A stretch of 56,763 bases of DNA from Allomuricauda sp. CP2A (GTDB lineage Bacteria > Bacteroidota > Bacteroidia > Flavobacteriales > Flavobacteriaceae), in the NCBI RefSeq assembly GCF_001683915.1, contig NZ_LXTT01000023.1, positions 1 to 56,763 of the forward strand. Direction: 5' to 3'. Positions 36,614-43,305 of the stretch are shown one piece after another; positions within the stretch are counted from its first letter, which is position 1, and the number at the start of each line of letters is the position of its first letter. Position numbers and translations under genes: made by a program. Under the pieces are notes generated by a model, which was not told the DNA's origin, ran no database searches, and saw only the letters and a program-made list of their open reading frames with translations.

Positions 36614-38104
36614 TCACTCCCTTTCCTCAAGCACTTTTCGGGTAAAGAGGTGCTTTTCCTTGATTATATCAGCAATACCTTCCGGTAGTTCTTCTTCCCA
36701 TCCGTCCTCACCATTGATGATTTTTTTCAATACATCCCTAGAGAAAATGTGCATGATGTCAGGATCATAATCAATAATGTCCATCACTTTCCCATTGTAT
36801 TTAAAGAACTTGTACAACTCTTTCATCCTGGGGTGCACCTTAATATTGTTGCTGGTCATAATTTGACCAGTTTCTGGGTCCTTCATGGGGTAGAGGTACA
36901 CTTTTAGGTCTTTAAAGAACAATTTTCCAAAAGCCTCAAGGATACCACCACTTAAATGACGGTAATATTTCTCATCAAAAATATCAACGAGGTTGTTCAC
37001 GCCCATGGTAAGTCCAATTTTGGATTTGGTGTAGTTGTTGAAATATTCCACCAGCTTGTAATATTCCTGGAACTTGGATATCAACACGGTGTGTCCCAGC
37101 GAACATAACAACTCCGCACGGTCCATAAAATCCTGTTCATCAATTTCCCCGGAAGCCTTTAGGTTGGAAAGGGTTATCTCAAAGACCACAATCGTATTTT
37201 CATATTCCACGGTCTGTTCCCGTACAAAAATATCATACGATTTCTTGAACATATCCATGTTCACCTTGGTCACGGGCCTAAAACTTCCCCTGAGCGCCAA
37301 AATGTTTTTCTTGTACAGCACCGCAGCCGGTAAGAGGTTGTTCCCATCAGGTCCGAACATCACCGCATCGGTCATGTCGTTCTTGATCAACTGTAAGCTC
37401 ATCAGTCTGTTGTCCACCTCCTTAAAGTTGGGACCGATAAAATTGACCATATCAATTTCCAAGGTGTCCTTATCAATATGGTCATATAAATACTTCAGTA
37501 GTTTTTTGGGCTTGTGGAACTTAAAAAATGCCCCATACATAAGATTAACGCCCAAAATGCCCAATGTTTCCTGTTGCAACCGGGCCTCATTTTGCTTAAA
37601 ACGGATATGCAGGACAATTTCATCGTATTCCTTTTGGTCAGGATCCAATTGAAATCGGATTCCAACCCATCCATGACCCTTGTATCGCTTGGAAAAATCT
37701 ATGGTTGCAACGGTGTTGGCATAGGTAAAGAACAAATAATCGGGATTGCTCTCGCGGCTGATCCGTTCCTCCACCAACTTCATTTCGTGGTCCAGCATTT
37801 TCTTCAAGCGCGACTGGGTCACGTACCGTCCATCTTCCTCAATACCATAAATGGCATCACTGAAGGATTTATCATAAGCGCTCATCGCCTTTGCAATGGT
37901 GCCCGAAGCGCCACCGGCCCTAAAAAAATGTCTGGCCGTTTCCTGTCCGGCGCCAATTTCTGCAAATGTTCCGTAAATATTCGGATTCAAATTTATTCTA
38001 AGGGTCTTTGCCTTTATGGAAGGGATGTTTTCAAAAGCATTCTCTTTGCTTGGTACGGTAGGCATATCCGATATATTTGTGAGGAACAAAGTTACACTCT
38101 TCAT
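36614..38104 (-). CDS. conserved Bacteroidota protein of unknown function (496 aa)
   Basis: I recognise the family pattern (AKTLRINLNPNIYGTFAEIGAGQETARHFF, GGASGTIAKAMSAYDK) as one widespread and strongly conserved in Bacteroidota. Database labels such as TonB-dependent receptor or nicotinate-nucleotide adenylyltransferase are used for it, but nothing in the sequence supports either: no signal peptide, no plug or barrel, no nucleotidyltransferase motif. It seems cytoplasmic. Conserved blocks are GHGWVGIRFQ near 140, GILGVNLMYGAFF near 185 and ILALRGSFRPVTKVNMDMF near 275. It is divergent from the MBL-fold gene. Function unknown, but the degree of conservation suggests a housekeeping role. Confidence 0.75.
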   Translation of the reverse strand: MKSVTLFLTNISDMPTVPSKENAFENIPSIKAKTLRINLNPNIYGTFAEIGAGQETARHFFRAGGASGTIAKAMSAYDKSFSDAIYGIEEDGRYVTQSRLKKMLDHEMKLVEERISRESNPDYLFFTYANTVATIDFSKRYKGHGWVGIRFQLDPDQKEYDEIVLHIRFKQNEARLQQETLGILGVNLMYGAFFKFHKPKKLLKYLYDHIDKDTLEIDMVNFIGPNFKEVDNRLMSLQLIKNDMTDAVMFGPDGNNLLPAAVLYKKNILALRGSFRPVTKVNMDMFKKSYDIFVREQTVEYENTIVVFEITLSNLKASGEIDEQDFMDRAELLCSLGHTVLISKFQEYYKLVEYFNNYTKSKIGLTMGVNNLVDIFDEKYYRHLSGGILEAFGKLFFKDLKVYLYPMKDPETGQIMTSNNIKVHPRMKELYKFFKYNGKVMDIIDYDPDIMHIFSRDVLKKIINGEDGWEEELPEGIADIIKEKHLFTRKVLEERE

Positions 38105-38128
38105 CCAATCTATTAAATAAATAAGTTA

Positions 38129-38136
38129 TAATTTTG
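38129..38136 (+). promoter_or_regulatory. Bacteroidota -7 promoter element
   Basis: TAATTTTG matches TAnnTTTG and lies only 6 bp before the ATG at 38143. If used, the transcript would be leaderless from 38143 or have about 12 nt before the ATG at 38155. This bears on start choice. Confidence 0.35.
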
Positions 38137-38142
38137 ATTTTA

Positions 38143-38919
38143 ATGGATGATAAAATGACCATTACCTTTTTGGGCACGGGAACCTCCCAGGGAATACCTG
38201 TTATCGGAAGTGATCATCCAGTTTGTCTGAGCAAGGACCCCAAGGATAAAAGATTGCGGGTCTCCGTTTTGGTTTCGTGGAAGGATTTTAATTATGTGAT
38301 TGATTGCGGCCCTGATTTTAGGCAGCAGATGTTGACGAATCCAATCGACAAACTGGATGGAATTTTGTTTACCCACGAGCATGCCGATCATACCGCGGGC
38401 ATTGATGACATTAGACCATTTTTCTTTCGTCAGGGCGATATCCCCATTTATGCCCATGAGCGCGTGATCACCTCCCTAAAAAGACGATTTGACTATATTT
38501 TTGCTGGTGAAAACCGGTATCCCGGAGCCCCGGCGGTCCAAGTGGTCCAAGTTAAAAAGGATGTTTCCATTGATTTGGGAGATTTAGAGGTCATTCCCAT
38601 TGAAGCCTATCACAACCGCTTGCAGGTTTTTGGCTATCGGTTTGGGGAATTCGTGTACCTCACCGATGTGAAGCGGGTGGAAGAGGATCAAATCAAAAAG
38701 ATAAAAGGAGCAAAAGTGCTGGTGGTCAATGCCCTTCGCCAAGAGCCCCACCATTCCCATTTTAATTTGGAAGAGGCCATTGCTTTCGCCAAACGGGTGG
38801 GAGCAGAAAAAACCTATTTTACGCACATCAGCCATATTATGGGTTTTCACGAAGAAGTGGAAAAAACACTGCCCAAAAACATACATTTGGCCTACGATAA
38901 CCTACAATTGAAGATTTAA
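38143..38919 (+). CDS. MBL-fold metallohydrolase (PhnP-like)
   Basis: A roughly 258-residue metallo-beta-lactamase-fold enzyme. ITFLGTGTSQGIPV is followed by VCLS (typical of the PhnP/RNase Z-like branch) and the metal motif THEHADH near residue 76. Further ligands are AYHNR near 162 and a C-terminal THISH. PhnP-like enzymes are phosphodiesterases acting on cyclic phosphates or nucleotides; the true substrate here is open. There are ATGs at 38143 and 38155, and I list the first. The stop is 5 bp before the next gene, so they form one transcript with a membrane-anchored coiled-coil protein, a pairing I believe is conserved in flavobacteria. Confidence 0.85.
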   Translation: MDDKMTITFLGTGTSQGIPVIGSDHPVCLSKDPKDKRLRVSVLVSWKDFNYVIDCGPDFRQQMLTNPIDKLDGILFTHEHADHTAGIDDIRPFFFRQGDIPIYAHERVITSLKRRFDYIFAGENRYPGAPAVQVVQVKKDVSIDLGDLEVIPIEAYHNRLQVFGYRFGEFVYLTDVKRVEEDQIKKIKGAKVLVVNALRQEPHHSHFNLEEAIAFAKRVGAEKTYFTHISHIMGFHEEVEKTLPKNIHLAYDNLQLKI

Positions 38920-38924
38920 AGACC

Positions 38925-39419
38925 ATGAAAAACAAAATTTTTCTCTATCTGTTTGTATTTGCCGCTTTGGTGGTGCTGTACCAATTTGTGAGTACCAGCA
39001 ATATGCAAAAAGCCATGACCTCCGATGTGGAACGATTGCAAACCGAGGTGCAGGAACTGCAAGATTCTGTGCAACGCACGCAGCTGAGACTGTTGGATAT
39101 GCAGTATTTTTCACTTGAAAACAATGATGATGCCCTGGTCTATTACGACCATCTCAATCTTGAAAGCCCCACACGGTACATTGAGGACAAGCTCTTGGAA
39201 ACCAATGAACAATCCGGGGATAATCCGTTGATTCCCTACGAAGGAATGGAAAGCGATTTTAAGATCAATAAGATTAAGGTGCTGAACCATAAATGGATCA
39301 TAGCTGATTTTTCGGACGGAAAATATTGGGGCGAATTATTGGTACAGTATGAATTGAAGGACGACCTAAGTGTTAGCTTTACCCCAATGGACCACTTGCT
39401 TTACACTCGGAGCAATTAA
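38925..39419 (+). CDS. membrane-anchored coiled-coil protein, unknown function
   Basis: A 164-residue protein with one N-terminal helix (IFLYLFVFAALVVLYQFV, residues 4-22) followed by a coiled-coil stretch about 30-60 (DVERLQTEVQELQDSVQRT) and a mixed alpha/beta C-terminal domain with WIIADFSDGKYWGELLVQY. It should be anchored in the inner membrane with the C-terminal part in the periplasm. It directly follows the MBL-fold hydrolase by 5 bp. I do not recognise a named family. It may help position or regulate the upstream enzyme; that is a guess from gene order. Confidence 0.65.
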   Translation: MKNKIFLYLFVFAALVVLYQFVSTSNMQKAMTSDVERLQTEVQELQDSVQRTQLRLLDMQYFSLENNDDALVYYDHLNLESPTRYIEDKLLETNEQSGDNPLIPYEGMESDFKINKIKVLNHKWIIADFSDGKYWGELLVQYELKDDLSVSFTPMDHLLYTRSN

Positions 39420-39428
39420 TAGAGGGGG

Positions 39429-39468
39429 TTATTCAGTTATTTTGTTGTTGAGTTACTGAGTTATTGCC
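39429..39468. repeat. octamer tandem array (TTATTCAG type)
   Basis: Five 8-bp units: ttattcag, ttattttg, ttgttgag, ttactgag, ttattgcc. It leads directly into a palindrome and then a heptamer array. The same octamer family recurs at 42709-42754. Confidence 0.7.
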
Positions 39469-39486
39469 TGCCCGCCGCAGGCGGGG
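39467..39486. repeat. REP-like palindrome (CCCGCC-GCA-GGCGGG)
   Basis: Stem 39471-39476 with 39480-39485 and a 3-nt loop. The same 20-bp element recurs exactly at 42761-42780. It lies between an octamer and a heptamer array, as if inserted in the array. Confidence 0.7.
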
Positions 39487-39550
39487 AAGTCGGAAGTCGG
39501 GAGTCGGAAGTCAGAAGTCGGAAGTCAGTATGCAGTGCACAGTCAGCAGT
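39487..39550. repeat. heptamer tandem array (AAGTCGG type)
   Basis: Six units aagtcgg, aagtcgg, gagtcgg, aagtcag, aagtcgg, aagtcag in 42 bp (39487-39528), then units of a related heptamer (tatgcag, tgcacag, tcagcag) to 39550. Non-coding. Confidence 0.8.
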
Positions 39551-39576
39551 AATTCCTGTTTTTGGTTTTGAGCTTG

Positions 39577-39595
39577 CCCGCCTGCCGTAGGCAGG
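39577..39595. repeat. REP-like palindrome (CCTGCC-GTA-GGCAGG)
   Basis: Stem CCTGCC at 39581-39586 and GGCAGG at 39590-39595. The bases after it begin the next heptamer array (ggaactt). A shorter copy (TGCCGTAGGCA) is at 39700-39710. Confidence 0.65.
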
Positions 39596-39691
39596 AACTT
39601 GCTCTTGGTTTTGTCTTGTCTCTTATCTCTTGATTTACTGCAAACTGCGTACTGAACCATTGCCCATTGCCCACTGCCCATTGCATACTGG
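39594..39691. repeat. 98-bp phased heptamer array
   Basis: Fourteen consecutive 7-bp units in one register: ggaactt, gctcttg, gttttgt, cttgtct, cttatct, cttgatt, tactgca, aactgcg, tactgaa, ccattgc, ccattgc, ccactgc, ccattgc, atactgg. It is homologous in unit order to the array at 43205-43295, so the two bracket the higBA/BspA island. Confidence 0.8.
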
Positions 39692-39769
39692 AGAAAGCCT
39701 GCCGTAGGCAACATTTGGAAAAACCAAAAACATTACTTACATTTGGCGTTAGTAACGTAAAATGGAATT

Positions 39770-40051
39770 ATGATAATTTCGTTTGGCTCGAAAGAAACCG
39801 AAATGATTTGGAACGGTATCCGAGTCAAAAAAATGCCGATTGAAATTCAAAATGTCGGACGTCGGAAATTAAGAATGCTGAATAATTCACAAGATATAAT
39901 GGATTTGAGAATTCCACCTTCTAATCGACTTGAAAAACTGACTGGAAAACTGAACGAATTTTACAGCATCCGAATTAATAAACAATGGAGAATTATATTT
40001 CAATGGAAAAATGGAAACGCAAGTGAAGTTGAAATAGTTGATTATCACTAA
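39770..40051 (+). CDS. higB: HigB/RelE-type toxin
   Basis: A 93-residue protein with the HigB pattern: GIRVKKMPIEIQNVGRRKLRML near the start, LRIPPSNRLEKLTG in the middle and YSIRINKQWRIIFQW near the end. These are ribosome-dependent mRNA interferases whose Arg and Lys residues contact the RNA. It is followed 11 bp later by the HigA antitoxin, the usual toxin-first order of higBA pairs. Base composition is more AT-rich than the neighbouring genes, which with the repeat-filled flanks suggests acquisition by transfer. The 51 bp upstream are AT-rich and contain ACATTTGGCG near 39739. Complete, no truncation seen. Confidence 0.9.
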   Translation: MIISFGSKETEMIWNGIRVKKMPIEIQNVGRRKLRMLNNSQDIMDLRIPPSNRLEKLTGKLNEFYSIRINKQWRIIFQWKNGNASEVEIVDYH

Positions 40052-40062
40052 AAAAGAAAATT

Positions 40063-40365
40063 ATGGAAAAGTTAGCAAATGTACATCCTGGAGAAGTTTT
40101 AAACTTTGAATTCCTTGAGCCTTTGAAAATCACAGCTTACAGACTTTCAAAAGATTTGAAAATACCACAAACAAGAATTTCTGAAATTATAAAAGGACGA
40201 CGTAGAATTACGGCGGACACAGCTTTGAGATTAAGTAAGTATTTTGGAAATTCAGCTAAATTTTGGCTTGGACTTCAAGATGATTTTGACATCGAAGAGG
40301 AAAAGGAAACCAAAGAATCGGAACTGAATGAAATCAAGCATTACGAAAATAAAAACGTTGCCTAA
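40063..40365 (+). CDS. higA: HigA family antitoxin (HTH)
   Basis: A 100-residue helix-turn-helix protein. NVHPGEVLNFEFLEPLKITAYRLSK begins the HigA/VapI fold, and the DNA-binding part is RISEIIKGRRRITADTALRLSKYFG (about 43-67), followed by FWLGLQDDFD. It neutralises HigB and represses the pair's promoter. The C-terminal tail is acidic and Glu/Lys-rich, probably disordered. It lies 11 bp after higB. The pair sits between blocks of tandem repeats and convergent to the BspA-like gene. Confidence 0.92.
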   Translation: MEKLANVHPGEVLNFEFLEPLKITAYRLSKDLKIPQTRISEIIKGRRRITADTALRLSKYFGNSAKFWLGLQDDFDIEEEKETKESELNEIKHYENKNVA

Positions 40366-40463
40366 TCGAATGGATGGCCCCGCCATTAAATGACGGAGTG
40401 CACCCCTCACATTTATCTGCCGAAGGCATGACCACCGTGCCCTTAGAATGTTCAGGGATCAAC

Positions 40464-40547
40464 GCTCAACCACCAAAAAACCACTCCTTGACGATTTTTT
40501 TGTTTTTCCTTCACCTTGAACTCGCCTGCCTGCCGCCTTTAGGCAGG
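40464..40547. repeat. dispersed repeat, copy A, ending in a GGCAGG palindrome
   Basis: It begins GCTCAACCACCAAAAAAC, runs through GACGATTTTTTT and ends GAACTCGCCTGCCTGCCGCC plus TTTAGGCAGG. A second copy at 42995-43064 differs by a few substitutions and a 14-bp length change in the middle. The two copies lie on either side of the BspA-like gene. Confidence 0.75.
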
Positions 40548-40571
40548 AATTTTCACGAAGGCTTGTTTGTT

Positions 40572-40641
40572 CATAACTCATAACTCATAACTCATAACTC
40601 ATAACTCTTAATTCTTATCTCTCCTCTCTTTTCTCCTGTCT
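40572..40641. repeat. 70-bp heptamer array (CATAACT type)
   Basis: Five exact units of cataact (40572-40606) followed, in the same register, by cttaatt, cttatct, ctcctct, cttttct and cctgtct. Non-coding. It lies between convergent higA and the BspA-like gene. Confidence 0.85.
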
Positions 40642-40650
40642 GAATAAACC

Positions 40651-40681
40651 AAAAACACCGGAAGACAAAATCTCCCGGCGT
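40651..40681 (-). terminator. rho-independent terminator of the BspA-like gene
   Basis: Read on the minus strand, ACGCCGGGAGA pairs with TCTTCCGGTGT (two G-U pairs) around a 5-nt loop, followed by TTTTT. It starts 46 bp after the stop of the BspA-like gene. Confidence 0.75.
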
Positions 40682-40726
40682 TCTTTATTGATAAATAGGT
40701 ATTTGGGCGGCCTTTGGCCGTATTGA

Positions 40727-42571
40727 TCAATTGCAATTTGGGTCAATGCTATCACCGATAATGTTCCAGTCATAGACACTTTCTAGAAAGATCCTGGAAC
40801 CACCCGCACTAGTATTACAATACTGAAGATCAGTTGCACCCAAGTTAATATTTGAGGGGCCATTGTTGGTGTCCACATAGTTGGCCCAACCTGTCAATGT
40901 ATTGCTATAGTTCTCAGAGCTAAGCCCCGATCCACTCAACATACTAGCCATATCGGTAACACTGCCGATGTCCCAGGCCCCAAGGTCCCTGTTAAAGGCA
41001 ATGGCAAAAGCAAACATAGTATTCATATCGGTGACACTTCTTGTGTCCCAGCCACTGATATCCCCGTTGAAGCTGTCAGCATCTAAAAACATATAACTCA
41101 TATTGGTGACACTGCTCACATCCCAGCTACTGATGTTCCCGTTGAAGGCATCGGCATCAGAGAACATATAACTCATATTGGTGACATTGCTCACATCCCA
41201 GCCACTGAGATCCCCGTTGAAGGCATTGGTATAAGCGAACATATAGCTCATATCGGTGACACTGCTCACATCCCAGCCACTGATGTCCCCGTTGAAGGTA
41301 TCGGTATAAGCGAACATATAGCTCATATCGGTGACACTGCTCACATCCCAGCCGCTGAGACCGATCCCCTCAAAGGCAACAGCATCATTGAACATAGAAC
41401 TCATATCGGTGACATTGCTCACATCCCACCCGCTGAGGTCACCGTTAAAGGCTTCGGCACCACTGAACATAGAACCCATATGGGTCACCTGGGAGAGATC
41501 CGGAACGTCCGTGGCGTTGTACACCATGTTCCCACAACCTGCGAAGGCACCATACATGTTGGCCCAGGGATTAGAGCCCCATTGTTCTATGCTTGCCAAT
41601 TTAAGCGCATCAGCTTGAGTGACAATGCCAGCATTAACATCCATAAATATTGCCGGAAAGGTGCCCTTTATGGCCACGGTATAAGTGCCCGCCTCGGCGT
41701 ACTCGTGCTGAACTGTGTAATTAATGAAATCAGCATTGGTGATGTCCTCCACCGTGCCATCGCCCCAGTCTATGGTATAGTCGTACTCATCATAGTCCGG
41801 ATTCATCCCGATCTTAATGGTCTCATTGTTAACCGTGGTCACCCATGTTGTGACAAAGGAGGCGGGGTCATCGGCCAGGCTCTCGTAGACAGCGGTCACG
41901 GTAATGGTGATCTCTGCGGAGACAGGGTCGTTTACACCGTCGGTCACCGCAACGGTAATGGTGTGCCCTTCGGCAGTCTCAAAGTCCAGGGTCTTGCCCT
42001 CAGCAAGGCTCAGCTCGCCCGAGGATGCGTCGATCTCAAAAATATCGTTGTCGTTTGTGCTTATGGAGAAGGTAAGGGCATCCTGTTCCGGGTCCGAGGC
42101 CACAACGGTGCCGATCACATCGGTGTCGGCAATGTCCTCTGCCGCCTCAAAGCCCTGGGCCTCGATCACGGGGGGCTGGTTCTGTGCAACGACCTCGGTT
42201 ACCTTAATGGTGACATCGGCCTTTGCGGTGGCCTTCCCGTCGCTCACGCTCACGCTGAGCACATGCTGTTTTTTGGTGTCAAAGTCCAGTGTCTTGCCGG
42301 TGGCCAGGCTCAGGGCTCCGGCATTGGTGATCTCGAACAGGTCGCCGCTGTTGGTGGCGATGCTGAAGGTGAGCTTATCGCCCTTGTCGGCATCGGTGGC
42401 GGTGACCGTTCCGATGATGGTTGCATCGGATATGTTCTCTGCGGCATTGAAGGTCTGCGCCTTGATCACGGGTGCGGTGTTCGGCGGGGTGCTTGGCCCG
42501 TCGTCCTTGCTACATGAAATTACAAGGCCCAAAGCGAGAAGGGCCAGGAAAAACAATTTTTTTTGTGACAT
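40727..42571 (-). CDS. surface lipoprotein with cadherin-like, PKD-like and BspA-type repeats
   Basis: A 614-residue lipoprotein. I start at the ATG at 42571, which gives MSQKKLFFLALLALGLVISC with Cys20, rather than one 13 codons upstream. The Cys is followed by SKDDG, matching the Bacteroidota export signal for surface lipoproteins. Two cadherin-like domains (about 30-220) open with APVIKAQTFNAAENI and PPVIEAQGFEAAEDI. A PKD-like domain follows (DYTIDWGDGTVEDIT), then seven 25-residue BspA/DUF285 repeats (GDISGWDVSSVTDMSYMF). The repeat DNA is almost identical between units, and the 5' part is far more GC-rich than the surroundings. Probably an adhesin or matrix-binding protein gained by transfer. 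Confidence 0.85.
   Translation of the reverse strand: MSQKKLFFLALLALGLVISCSKDDGPSTPPNTAPVIKAQTFNAAENISDATIIGTVTATDADKGDKLTFSIATNSGDLFEITNAGALSLATGKTLDFDTKKQHVLSVSVSDGKATAKADVTIKVTEVVAQNQPPVIEAQGFEAAEDIADTDVIGTVVASDPEQDALTFSISTNDNDIFEIDASSGELSLAEGKTLDFETAEGHTITVAVTDGVNDPVSAEITITVTAVYESLADDPASFVTTWVTTVNNETIKIGMNPDYDEYDYTIDWGDGTVEDITNADFINYTVQHEYAEAGTYTVAIKGTFPAIFMDVNAGIVTQADALKLASIEQWGSNPWANMYGAFAGCGNMVYNATDVPDLSQVTHMGSMFSGAEAFNGDLSGWDVSNVTDMSSMFNDAVAFEGIGLSGWDVSSVTDMSYMFAYTDTFNGDISGWDVSSVTDMSYMFAYTNAFNGDLSGWDVSNVTNMSYMFSDADAFNGNISSWDVSSVTNMSYMFLDADSFNGDISGWDTRSVTDMNTMFAFAIAFNRDLGAWDIGSVTDMASMLSGSGLSSENYSNTLTGWANYVDTNNGPSNINLGATDLQYCNTSAGGSRIFLESVYDWNIIGDSIDPNCN
41020..41420 (-). repeat. 75-bp tandem repeats encoding BspA units
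   Basis: About five units of 75 bp with near-identical DNA (shared stretches such as CATATCGGTGACACTGCTCA and CATCCCAGCCACTGATGTCC on the plus strand). Near identity at silent sites means recent expansion or gene conversion, so the copy number may vary between strains. Confidence 0.8.
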
Positions 42572-42687
42572 AATTTCTAAAGTTTTATCATTAAATCCAC
42601 AATTTCCCAAAACCCGGGCAAACTTTTGGGTGCGATCTGACGGATGGTGTTTTTGGGTTGATGTAGGCCGCTTTTGTATTGTTACTG

Positions 42688-42706
42688 CCTGCCTGCCGTA
42701 GGCAGG
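42688..42706. repeat. REP-like palindrome (CCTGCC-GTA-GGCAGG)
   Basis: Stem 42692-42697 with 42701-42706, preceded by an extra CCTG. Same form as the copy at 39577-39595. Confidence 0.65.
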
Positions 42707-42708
42707 GA

Positions 42709-42754
42709 TTATTCAGTTATTCAGTTATTTTGTTATTGGTTATTCAGTTATTGG
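42709..42754. repeat. octamer tandem array (TTATTCAG type)
   Basis: Units ttattcag, ttattcag, ttattttg, ttattgg, ttattcag, ttattgg (8,8,8,7,8,7 bp). Same family as 39429-39468. Confidence 0.7.
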
Positions 42755-42760
42755 AAGTCG

Positions 42761-42780
42761 CCTGCCCGCCGCAGGCGGGG
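42761..42780. repeat. REP-like palindrome (CCCGCC-GCA-GGCGGG)
   Basis: Identical 20-bp element to 39467-39486. It splits a short AAGTCGG tract: ggaagtcg lies before it and aagtcggg after it, as expected for insertion into a heptamer array. Confidence 0.7.
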
Positions 42781-42789
42781 AAGTCGGGA

Positions 42790-42822
42790 GTTTGAACTTG
42801 TACTTGCTCTTGCTCTTGATTT
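42790..42822. repeat. hexamer array (NNCTTG type)
   Basis: Units aacttg, tacttg, ctcttg, ctcttg, attttg. Reverse-complement relative of the array at 2376-2423. Confidence 0.6.
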
Positions 42823-42994
42823 TGTCAGGTCGAGTGTTGCAAACGGAGTTTGGAATGTATCGAGACCTGCTTTGGCGGTATGCAAAAAACCGATTAGCTA
42901 TGCTGAAAATTTGATTTCTCGATACCCGCCTTTGCCGCAGGCAGGCAATTTTTCTTTGGTTTCGACTTTAGTTTATCCTGAGCATAGACGAAGG

Positions 42995-43064
42995 GCTCAA
43001 CCACCAAAAAACAACTCCATGACGATTTTTTTTTGAACTCGCCTGCCTGCCGCCTTTAGGGAGG
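42995..43064. repeat. dispersed repeat, copy B
   Basis: GCTCAACCACCAAAAAACAA through GACGATTTTTTTT to CTCGCCTGCCTGCCGCC and a decayed TTTAGGGAGG end. Matches copy A at 40464-40547 in the same orientation, 2.5 kb apart. Confidence 0.7.
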
Positions 43065-43092
43065 TTTCAAGGTCTCATGTTGCAGGGGTGGG

Positions 43093-43113
43093 ATGCCGAA
43101 ACTAGTTCGGCAT
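43093..43113. repeat. inverted repeat ATGCCGAA-ACTAG-TTCGGCAT
   Basis: A perfect 8-bp stem with a 5-nt loop, followed by GACG. It resembles a short dispersed hairpin (ATGCTGAA...TTCAGCAT type) often seen in spacers of marine bacteria. Function unknown; it could stop transcription or stabilise RNA. Confidence 0.6.
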
Positions 43114-43162
43114 GACGTTGCGCGCTATCCTTTACAGAAATGACATTGGTACCAGTATTGGG

Positions 43163-43295
43163 TTACTGCATACTGCATACTGCATACTGAATTACTGGGT
43201 TATTGGAACTTGCTCTTGCTCTTGATTTTGTCTTGTGTCTTGTGTCTTTTCTCTTTTCTCTTTTCTCTAGTCTCTTGGATTACTGCCCATTGCCC
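43163..43295. repeat. 133-bp phased heptamer array
   Basis: Nineteen consecutive 7-bp units in one unbroken register. Successive families are ttactgc/atactgc, attactg, ggttatt, ggaactt, gctcttg, ctcttga, ttttgtc, ttgtgtc, ttttctc (three times), tagtctc, ttggatt, actgccc and attgccc. The 7-bp phase holds across changes of unit sequence. It ends 10 bp before the stop of the esterase gene. Confidence 0.88.
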
Positions 43296-43305
43296 CACTG
43301 TAAAA

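Larger units (their letters stand above)
40366..40726. repeat. 361-bp repeat-rich spacer
   Basis: No gene. It holds a dispersed repeat copy at 40464-40547, ending in a GGCAGG palindrome at 40524-40547, a heptamer array at 40572-40641 and, near the far end, the terminator of the BspA-like gene. Confidence 0.6.
42572..43305. repeat. 734-bp spacer built from tandem and palindromic repeats
   Basis: No gene. In order: palindrome 42688-42706, octamers 42709-42754, palindrome 42761-42780, hexamers 42790-42822, a GTCAGGTCGAG-type fragment near 42824, palindrome 42925-42946, a CCTGAGCATAGACGAAGGG fragment near 42976, dispersed repeat copy B 42995-43064, inverted repeat 43093-43113 and heptamers 43163-43295. 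Confidence 0.7.

Noticed and set aside
36614..38104. TonB-dependent receptor or nicotinate-nucleotide adenylyltransferase call
   Set aside because: No signal peptide, plug, barrel or nucleotide-transfer motif is visible; the labels are probably propagated errors.
42674..43036. A 120-codon plus-strand frame in the spacer
   Set aside because: It runs through palindromes and tandem repeats and has no protein-like character.
39487..43295. Possible CRISPR arrays
   Set aside because: Units are 6-8 bp, contiguous, without 30-bp spacers, and no cas genes are present.
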